Below, piece by piece: positions 59,301 through 64,000 of a stretch of DNA of 64,000 bases. The notes under the pieces were generated by a model that saw only the letters and a program-made list of their open reading frames with translations, was not told the origin of the DNA and did not search any database. Within the stretch, counting starts at the first letter, position 1, and each line of letters opens with the position of its first letter. A program made the translations under genes and the position numbers. Origin of the DNA: Aromatoleum tolulyticum (GTDB lineage Bacteria > Pseudomonadota > Gammaproteobacteria > Burkholderiales > Rhodocyclaceae); contig NZ_FTMD01000013.1 of NCBI RefSeq assembly GCF_900156155.1, forward strand, positions 88,913-152,912, read 5' to 3'.

Positions 59301-60505
59301 CCGGCGAATGGGACACCGACGAAGCGCTCCTGCGCGCCCTGCAACGCTTCGTCGAGGAGCGCGTGTCGCTCAAGCTGCCGATGGAATCCTTCCGTGCGGA
59401 AAACCTCAATCCGCACTGTTTCATGAACTTCCGCGTCATCGACGAGCATGGCCGCGTGCTCGGCCAGTCGCGCAATCTTGCCGAACTGCGTACGCGGCTG
59501 CGCGATCAGGTGGCCGAGCGTTTCCGCGGGGCCCGTATCGCGATGCCGGAGGTTCTGGCGCCAAAAGCGGCGGCGTCTTCGACCGCGCCGGCGAGAGGGC
59601 ATGTGGGGCAGGGCGCTCCGGCCACGCCTGCCGCCGAATCGTCCGTCGCCCAGCTCTCCGGCATCACCGCCTGGACCTTCGGCGAGCTGCCCGAACTCCT
59701 CGAAGTCAAGGTCGCCGGCCGCGAAGTCATCGGCTTCCCCGCCCTGTACGACGACGGCGACAGCGTCTCGCTACGCCCCTTCGACACCCCCGAGGAAGCG
59801 GCCAAGATCCATCGCAAGGGCCTCGCCCGTCTCTTCGCGCTCACGCTCAAGGATCAGGTCCGCGCGATCGAAAAGCTCCCCGGCCTGCGCGAGCTCGCAC
59901 TCGCCTTCATCCCCTTCGGCACCGAAGCCGAGCTCAAGGCGCAGCTCGTCGCCGCGACCCTCGCGCGCACCTGCTTGCTCGACCCTCTCCCCGCCGATGC
60001 CGCAAGTTTCGAGCGGCGCTGCATCGAAGCCAAGCCGCGCATCACCCTGATCGCGCAGGAGTTCATGCGCCTCGCGGTCGGCCTCATCGCCGAGCATGCC
60101 ACGCTGCAGAAACGCCTTACCGGCCTCAAGGGCTTCCCCGAAGTCGCCGCCGACACCCAGGCCCAGGTGCGCGAGCTGATGCCCAAGGACTTCCTCGTCG
60201 CCTTCCCGTGGGAGCGTCTCGCGCACTTCACGCGCTACCTCAAGGCTGCCGGCGTGCGCCTCGACAAGCTGCGCAACAATCCCGCGCGCGACGCCCAACT
60301 CCTCGCCGACTGGCGCGGCCTCGCCCAGCCCTTCGAGCGCGAGCGGCTCGCCAAGCGCAAGGCGGGCGTCGACGACCCCGGCCTCGACGAATTCCGCTGG
60401 CTCCTCGAAGAGCTGCGCGTCGGCCTCTTCGCGCAGGAATTGAAGACCCCTATGCCGATGTCGGTGAAGCGCCTGCAGAAGATCTGGGACGCCCGTCCGC
60501 GCTGA
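56390..60505 (+). CDS. hrpA: ATP-dependent RNA helicase HrpA
   Basis: A 1371-residue DEAH-box helicase, full length for HrpA. Walker A GETGSGKTT begins near residue 109, the DEAH box DEAHERS is at 206-212, motif III is TSATLDADRF, and motif VI QRAGRCGR lies near 422-429. The HA2 and OB-fold-like regions and a long C-terminal DUF3418 domain follow. It acts on mRNA and stalled ribosomes in E. coli by report. A GTG 14 codons upstream is in frame; ATG 56390 is preferred. CATAAT at 56315-56320 may be the -10 box. Confidence 0.95.
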   Translation: MQAPSDDSRLTSTDPRHASARGRDDFSDCLTADRPRLRRLARDIGRNQGAKRERLQADLDALRARSGATLAERQARLPKPDFPAELPVTQRRDEIAAAIVAHQVVIVCGETGSGKTTQLPKICLALGRGAAGLIGHTQPRRLAARATATRIAQELKSELGQAVGYKIRFTDRLSEASCVKLMTDGILLAETQGDPTLAAYDTLIIDEAHERSLNIDFLLGYLRTLLPRRPDLKVIVTSATLDADRFARHFAASDGKPAPVIEVSGRLYPIELRYRPVESDDEPAQESRRPGADRRKDRDLYDAIVDAVDEAHRSGPGDTLVFLPGEREIREATEALRKAHHAAGTEILPLYARQSAQDQARVFAPGKGRRVVLATNVAETSLTVPGIRYVVDTGLARVKRYSHRNKVEQLQVEKIAQSAAKQRAGRCGRVMDGICFRLYDEDDLGKRPAHTDPEILRSSLAGVILRMKSLRLGAVEDFPFIDAPLPRMIADGYQLLTELGAVTDDDARELTPAGVELAKLPLDPKIGRMIIAARDRGCLAEVLVIAAALSTQDPRERNPESPGAADQAHAKFRGGEQDQRSEFLWYWNLWKAWAEVLRHETGSKQKAWAKQHHLSYMRLREWRDVHTQLHTLCTEHGWKENDKPAHYEALHKALLAGLLGHVGCKIEDASGPQAGSYLGARGIKFWPHPGSALAKKAGKWIVCAELVDTSRLFGRCLARIEPEWLEEVGAHLIKRQIFEPHWSKAAGAVRAWERGTLHGLVLYARRGVGYRDTDPQLCRELFIREGLVQGEIAEGAARGMPFLQHNRRLVAEIERLEHKSRRPDVLVDEELIHAFYEAKLPEDILDLPSFEAWRKTAEKAEPKLLHLSRDQLMRHEAEGITTDRFPANFEVLGQKLKLTYLHQPGEADDGVTLTVPLAMLNQIPANRCEWLVPGLLEEKVAALLRTVPQKHRHRLQPISESAAAFMEHFDAGEWDTDEALLRALQRFVEERVSLKLPMESFRAENLNPHCFMNFRVIDEHGRVLGQSRNLAELRTRLRDQVAERFRGARIAMPEVLAPKAAASSTAPARGHVGQGAPATPAAESSVAQLSGITAWTFGELPELLEVKVAGREVIGFPALYDDGDSVSLRPFDTPEEAAKIHRKGLARLFALTLKDQVRAIEKLPGLRELALAFIPFGTEAELKAQLVAATLARTCLLDPLPADAASFERRCIEAKPRITLIAQEFMRLAVGLIAEHATLQKRLTGLKGFPEVAADTQAQVRELMPKDFLVAFPWERLAHFTRYLKAAGVRLDKLRNNPARDAQLLADWRGLAQPFERERLAKRKAGVDDPGLDEFRWLLEELRVGLFAQELKTPMPMSVKRLQKIWDARPR

Positions 60506-60514
60506 CGCGGCTCT

Positions 60515-60543
60515 TTGATTTGGTGAGATTTTCCTGTTAATCT
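60515..60543 (+). promoter_or_regulatory. Promoter of the rpsF-priB-rpsR-rplI operon
   Basis: TTGATT, a 17-base spacer and TAATCT sit in a short AT-rich island right after hrpA, about 60 bases before rpsF. Confidence 0.5.
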
Positions 60544-60608
60544 AATCGGCTTCCCTTGCTCTACCGGTTCGCATGCCGGGGAGCTGTCATCAACCGCAAG
60601 GAGTTTCC

Positions 60609-60992
60609 ATGCGACATTACGAAGTTGTATTCATCGTCCACCCGGACCAGTCGGAACAGGTCCCGGCGATGATCGAGCGCTACAAGTCGCTCGTCACCGC
60701 CCGCAACGGCCAGATCCACCGCCTCGAAGACTGGGGCCGCCGCCAGATGGCCTATCCGATCCAGAAGGTGCACAAGGCTCACTACGTCCTCATGAACATC
60801 GAGTGCGACGGCGAAGCTCTTGGCGAGCTCGAGCACGCCTTCAAGTTCAACGACGCCGTCCTGCGCCACCTCGTCGTCAAGATGAAGGGGCCTGTGGTCA
60901 CCCCGTCGCCGATGATGAAGGAAGAAAAGTCCCGCTCGCTGACCGCCGCGCCTGCCGCGGAAGAGGCGAAGCCCGAGGCCGAATCCGTCTGA
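60609..60992 (+). CDS. rpsF: 30S ribosomal protein S6
   Basis: This 127-residue protein of the 30S platform pairs with S18. [19 protein letters not shown] is the S6 start, and [29 protein letters not shown] sequence near 41-65 is diagnostic. A Glu/Ala-rich tail follows residue ~100. AAGGAG is six bases before the ATG; an upstream in-frame ATG is ignored because the family start is clear. It is the first gene of the operon. Confidence 0.97.
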   Translation: MRHYEVVFIVHPDQSEQVPAMIERYKSLVTARNGQIHRLEDWGRRQMAYPIQKVHKAHYVLMNIECDGEALGELEHAFKFNDAVLRHLVVKMKGPVVTPSPMMKEEKSRSLTAAPAAEEAKPEAESV

Positions 60993-60993
60993 G

Positions 60994-61347
60994 GTGACTG
61001 ACGAGGGGATCAACCAGCTGCACCTCGACGCCCGGATCGCTGAACTCCAGCCCCTGCGTCGAACCCCGGCAGGAGTGCCGATCGCCGCTTGCGGCCTCGC
61101 GCACGAATCGAAACAAATGGAAGCGGGCCTGGTCCGCGACGTTTCGGTGGAACTGCAGGCGGTTGCGGTTGGTGATCTGGCCGGCGTACTGGCCAGCGCA
61201 TCCCCCGGCATGAGGATAAGGGTCGCCGGATTTCTCGCCGCGAAGAGTCTTCGCAGCCGGAGCCCGGTACTGCACCTGAGCAAGATCGAATTTCTGGAAG
61301 GAAACGAAAATGGCGTTCAACAAGAAGTTTGCAAAGAAAAAGGATGA
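60994..61347 (+). CDS. priB: Primosomal replication protein N
   Basis: The 117-residue OB-fold, single-strand-DNA-binding subunit of the restart primosome works with PriA and Pri[18 protein letters not shown] near 22-38 and [26 protein letters not shown] near 77-102 are PriB signatures. The GTG start lies one base after the rpsF stop. Its last 38 bases overlap rpsR, an unusually long overlap compatible with tight coupling. Confidence 0.93.
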   Translation: MTDEGINQLHLDARIAELQPLRRTPAGVPIAACGLAHESKQMEAGLVRDVSVELQAVAVGDLAGVLASASPGMRIRVAGFLAAKSLRSRSPVLHLSKIEFLEGNENGVQQEVCKEKG

Positions 61348-61582
61348 CCGCGGCAACCGCGGCCTGTTCAAGCGGCGCAAGTTCTGCCGCTTCACTGCGG
61401 AGAAGATCGAGGAAGTCGACTACAAGGATGTCGACATCCTGAAGGACTTCGTCACCGAAAACAGCAAGATCATGCCGGCCCGCATCACCGGTACCAAGGC
61501 TCACTACCAGCGTCAGCTGTCGACGGCGATCAAGCGCGCGCGCTTCCTCGCCCTGCTGCCTTACACCGATCTGCACAAGTAA
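61310..61582 (+). CDS. rpsR: 30S ribosomal protein S18
   Basis: A 90-residue basic protein. [24 protein letters not shown] near 24-47 and the C-terminal [19 protein letters not shown] are S18 hallmarks. One Cys remains at residue 26, so this is not the four-cysteine zinc-binding form. The gene begins inside the end of priB; GGAAGGAAA precedes the ATG. Confidence 0.97.
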   Translation: MAFNKKFAKKKDDRGNRGLFKRRKFCRFTAEKIEEVDYKDVDILKDFVTENSKIMPARITGTKAHYQRQLSTAIKRARFLALLPYTDLHK

Positions 61583-61598
61583 TCAGGAGAGATCGGAC

Positions 61599-62048
61599 AT
61601 GCAAATCATTCTGCTCGAAAAAGTTGCCAACCTCGGCACCCTCGGCGACGTCGTCAAGGTCAAGGACGGCTACGCCCGCAACTACCTGATCCCGCAAGGC
61701 AAGGCCAAGCGCGCGACCCAGTCCAACATGGCCGAGTTCGAAGCCAAGCGCGCCGAACTCGAGAAGGCCCAGTCCGAGAAGCTCGCCGAAGCCCAGGCTG
61801 TCGCCACCAAGCTCGAAGGCCTGATGGTGCAGATCGCCCGCAAGGCCGGCATGGACGGCCGCCTGTTCGGCTCCGTCACCAACATCGACATCGCCGAGGC
61901 GCTGGACGCCCAGGGCTTCAAGGTGGAGCGCAGTGCGATCCGCATGCCGGAAGGCCCGATCAAGGCCATCGGCGACGTGCAGATCGACATCGCCCTGCAC
62001 CACGACGTCGTTGTTCCGGTCACCGTTTCCGTGCTCGGCGAACAGTAA
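61599..62048 (+). CDS. rplI: 50S ribosomal protein L9
   Basis: A 149-residue two-domain protein with the long connecting helix. [19 protein letters not shown] and [19 protein letters not shown] are the N-domain; the helix spans ~41-75; the C-domain contains [22 protein letters not shown] is about nine bases before the ATG. Last gene of the operon, followed by a strong terminator. Confidence 0.97.
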   Translation: MQIILLEKVANLGTLGDVVKVKDGYARNYLIPQGKAKRATQSNMAEFEAKRAELEKAQSEKLAEAQAVATKLEGLMVQIARKAGMDGRLFGSVTNIDIAEALDAQGFKVERSAIRMPEGPIKAIGDVQIDIALHHDVVVPVTVSVLGEQ

Positions 62049-62072
62049 TCCGCCCGCGCTGACGTGATTGCA

Positions 62073-62105
62073 AAAGGGGCTGCCGCGGCAGCCCCTTTAC
62101 TTTTT
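62073..62105 (+). terminator. Rho-independent terminator of the rpsF operon
   Basis: AAAGGGGCTGC pairs with GCAGCCCCTTT around a CGCG loop, followed by ACTTTTT. It ends 77 bases before dnaB, so dnaB needs its own promoter; TAGAAT at 62144-62149 is the likely -10. Confidence 0.92.
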
Positions 62106-62181
62106 CGGTAGCTGCCCTTTTTCGGCAACTGCCGCCGCTTCGGTAGAATTCCGCACTTGCTCCCCAGGAAGACCGTCTCCG

Positions 62182-63591
62182 ATGGCCACACAAAAGCGCC
62201 GCTTCTCCGCGAACTCAGGCGATCCCGCGATCTCGGCAATCAAGCTCCCGCCGCACTCGCTTGAAGCCGAGCAATCCCTGATCGGCGGCATCCTGCTCGA
62301 CAATCAGGCCTGGGAGCGCGTTGCCGACCTTGCCAGCGAAGCCGACTTCTATCGCGACGACCACCGGCGCATCTTCCGCCACATCAGCAAGCTGCTCGAT
62401 CTGGGCAAGCCGGCCGACGTCGTCACGGTATTCGAGTCGCTCGAGAAGAGCGGCGAATCCGAGCAGGCGGGCGGACTCGCCTATCTCGCGGAAATCGCCA
62501 ACAGCACGCCGTCGGCGGCCAATATCCGCCGTTACGCCGAAATCGTCCGCGAGCGTGCGATCCTGCGCAAGCTCGTCACCGTCGGCGACGAGATCGCCGC
62601 CTCCGCGCTGAGCGCGACCGGTCGTGACGCCAAGACCCTGTTGGACGAAGCCGAAGCCAAGGTCTTCGAGATCGCCGAATCGTCCGCACGTACGACCACC
62701 GGTTTCGTGTCGATCCAGCCTATCCTCAAGCAGGTCGTCGACCGCGTTCAGGAGCTCTACGATCGCGACAGTCCGACCGAAGTGACCGGCGTTCCGACCG
62801 GCCTCGCCGACCTCGACGACAAGACTTCGGGTCTCCAGCCCTCCGACATGATCATCGTTGCGGGTCGTCCCGCGATGGGCAAGACCACCTTCGCGCTCAA
62901 TATTGCCGAGCACGTCGCGATCGACTGCAAGCTGCCCGTGGCGATCTTCTCGATGGAAATGCCGGGTACCCAGCTCGCCACCCGTTTCATCTCCTCCGTC
63001 GGCCGCATCGACCAAGGCAAGATCCGTACGGGCCGTCTCGGCGACGAGGATTGGCAGCGCCTCACGATGGCGATGGGCAAGCTCTACGACGCGCCCCTCT
63101 TCATCGACGAGACGCCCGGGCTCAATCCGATCGATCTGCGCGCCCGCGCACGCCGCCTTTCGCGTCAGTGCGGGAAGCTCGGCCTCATCGTCATCGACTA
63201 TTTGCAGCTCATGGTCGGCACCAAGGAAAGCGACAACCGTGCCGCCGAGCTGTCAGAGATCTCGCGCTCGATCAAGTCGCTCGCGAAAGAGCTGCATGTG
63301 CCGATCGTTGCCCTGTCCCAGCTCAACCGAAGCCTCGAGCAGCGCCCGAACAAACGCCCCGTGATGTCCGATCTGCGCGAATCCGGCGCCATCGAGCAGG
63401 ACGCGGACATCATCATGTTCATTTACCGTGACGAGGTCTATAACCCCGACTCGCCGGATAAGGGGACGGCCGAGCTGATTATCGGCAAGCACCGTAATGG
63501 CCCGACCGGCACCGTGCGAATGACCTTTATCGGTGAATGCACGCGATTCGAGAATTACGCCGGCGGCGCCGGTTTTTATCAGAGCGAATAA
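62182..63591 (+). CDS. dnaB: Replicative DNA helicase
   Basis: This 469-residue hexameric 5'-3' helicase has the N-terminal DnaG-contacting domain (LPPHSLEAEQSLIGGILLD near 22-40), Walker A GRPAMGKTT with K234, Walker B IVIDYLQLM, and the RecA-like C-terminal QLNRSLEQRPNKRPVMSDLRESG-type loop near 376-398. No intein interrupts it. It ends 29 bases before the first rRNA promoter on the same strand. Confidence 0.97.
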   Translation: MATQKRRFSANSGDPAISAIKLPPHSLEAEQSLIGGILLDNQAWERVADLASEADFYRDDHRRIFRHISKLLDLGKPADVVTVFESLEKSGESEQAGGLAYLAEIANSTPSAANIRRYAEIVRERAILRKLVTVGDEIAASALSATGRDAKTLLDEAEAKVFEIAESSARTTTGFVSIQPILKQVVDRVQELYDRDSPTEVTGVPTGLADLDDKTSGLQPSDMIIVAGRPAMGKTTFALNIAEHVAIDCKLPVAIFSMEMPGTQLATRFISSVGRIDQGKIRTGRLGDEDWQRLTMAMGKLYDAPLFIDETPGLNPIDLRARARRLSRQCGKLGLIVIDYLQLMVGTKESDNRAAELSEISRSIKSLAKELHVPIVALSQLNRSLEQRPNKRPVMSDLRESGAIEQDADIIMFIYRDEVYNPDSPDKGTAELIIGKHRNGPTGTVRMTFIGECTRFENYAGGAGFYQSE

Positions 63592-63619
63592 GTATTTTAA
63601 TTTTTCTTTGTCGAAACGC

Positions 63620-63647
63620 TTGACGGTTTAATTGAGGTCTATATAAT
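63620..63647 (+). promoter_or_regulatory. rRNA operon promoter P1
   Basis: TTGACG, 16 bases, TATAAT, preceded by a strongly AT-rich stretch (about 63590-63612) that looks like an UP element. It lies about 290 bases before 16S. Confidence 0.8.
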
Positions 63648-63744
63648 TCGCGCCTCTTCAGCGCTGCGGCGGACTTGGCGGCGGCGGTGGGGGCAGGAAA
63701 GAGAGGGCGGTGCGGCGGCGAATTAAAAAAGTTTGCTGCGGTGC

Positions 63745-63773
63745 TTGACGAAAGAAGTTAAGTTTGTCAGAAT
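63745..63773 (+). promoter_or_regulatory. rRNA operon promoter P2
   Basis: TTGACG, 17 bases, CAGAAT, with AATTAAAAAAG just upstream as a second UP-like element. Between P1 and P2 is a GC-rich, purine-rich spacer without a gene. Confidence 0.7.
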
Positions 63774-63798
63774 CTCTTTCTCGCTGCTTCGGCGGCGG

Positions 63799-63812
63799 TT
63801 CTTTAAAAAATT
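63799..63812 (+). promoter_or_regulatory. boxA-like antitermination site
   Basis: GTTCTTTAAAAAAT in the rRNA leader resembles the Nus-factor boxA (TGCTCTTTAACA) at its usual place between promoter and 16S. Confidence 0.6.
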
Positions 63813-63932
63813 GGACAACCGATAAGTGTGGGTGCTTGGTTGGCGCGACCGAACTGCTTCGGCGGTTTTAATGTTGCAAAGATTGAGTGCTCACAGATGT
63901 CAGTAATGATTCTTTGAGTACTTTGTTGGATT

Positions 63933-64000
63933 GAACTTAAGAGTTTGATCCTGGCTCAGATTGAACGCTGGCGGCATGCTTTACACATGCAAGTCGAACG
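63933..64000 (+). rRNA. 16S ribosomal RNA, 5' end only
   Basis: AGAGTTTGATCCTGGCTCAG starts at 63940, equivalent to E. coli position 8, which places the mature end near 63933. The following GAACGCTGGCGGCATGCTT matches betaproteobacterial 16S. The gene continues beyond the window. Confidence 0.97.

Noticed and set aside
56366..59602. 1078-codon open frame on the minus strand opposite hrpA
   Set aside because: A mirror of the hrpA codon pattern in a high-GC gene; nothing in it resembles a protein family.

Overview
The window is a high-GC chromosomal segment, most likely from a betaproteobacterium of the Rhodocyclales (Azoarcus, Aromatoleum or Thauera type). The support is the gene content (Hep/Kdo-type LPS core genes with waaP-type kinases, the rpsF-priB-rpsR-rplI block, GTP-type PEP carboxykinase, lutABC) and the 5' end of a 16S rRNA gene at the right edge. 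The genus is inferred from recalled gene content, not from a search. I see no prophage, insertion sequence, CRISPR array or tRNA gene.

Layout. 1-11.1 kb (minus strand): an LPS inner-core operon running hldA, hldD, waaF, waaC, waaG, waaP, three more sugar kinases (one with two kinase domains in one chain) and a membrane sulfatase/LTA-synthase-like phosphotransferase cut by the window edge. Genes overlap by 1-4 bases or nearly touch, so translation is probably coupled. 11.2-15.8 kb (minus): nucleotide-loop assembly genes of cobalamin synthesis (cobU, cobT, cobS, cobC-like phosphatase) with a GGDEF-like membrane protein between cobU and cobT. 15.8-23.1 kb (plus): a cobalamin riboswitch followed by btuB, btuC, btuD, cobO, cobA and cobB. 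The two B12 blocks diverge from about 15.8 kb and together cover uptake, adenosylation, uroporphyrinogen methylation, a,c-amidation and lower-ligand attachment. No btuF is present.

23-35.9 kb is mixed housekeeping: tag, two LysR regulators, acpH, lutABC (L-lactate oxidation), an EamA exporter, a DUF2784 protein, a 58-residue protein, a YgiQ radical-SAM protein, ampD and a lytic transglycosylase. Three families of short intergenic palindromic repeats lie here and in the B12 block. Two 17-bp palindromes of the same design (TTGYTGCA-N-TGCARCAA) lie in promoter regions 4.1 kb apart.

35.9-46.9 kb: an aminotransferase, then the divergent pair pckG/maeB (the PEP-pyruvate-malate node), a patatin-like lipase, PBP7-type pbpG, an IclR regulator, a RluF-like pseudouridine synthase with three tandem 105-bp coding repeats and a terminator in its leader, and a small four-cysteine protein preceded by an FNR/ANR-like site. 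47-56 kb: a MacAB-like export operon split into adaptor, ATPase and two permeases, then glnS, crcB, a flavoprotein overlapping a DNA glycosylase gene, and a Yip1-family membrane protein. 56-64 kb: hrpA, the rpsF-priB-rpsR-rplI operon with a clear terminator, dnaB, and a ribosomal RNA operon starting with two sigma-70-type promoters, a boxA and the first 68 bases of 16S rRNA.

The points most worth a second look are the four-kinase LPS block with its double kinase, the GGDEF protein whose signature is lost while the inhibitory-site RxxD is kept inside a cob operon, the paired TGC-rich palindromes, and the leader terminator before the repeat-bearing pseudouridine synthase.
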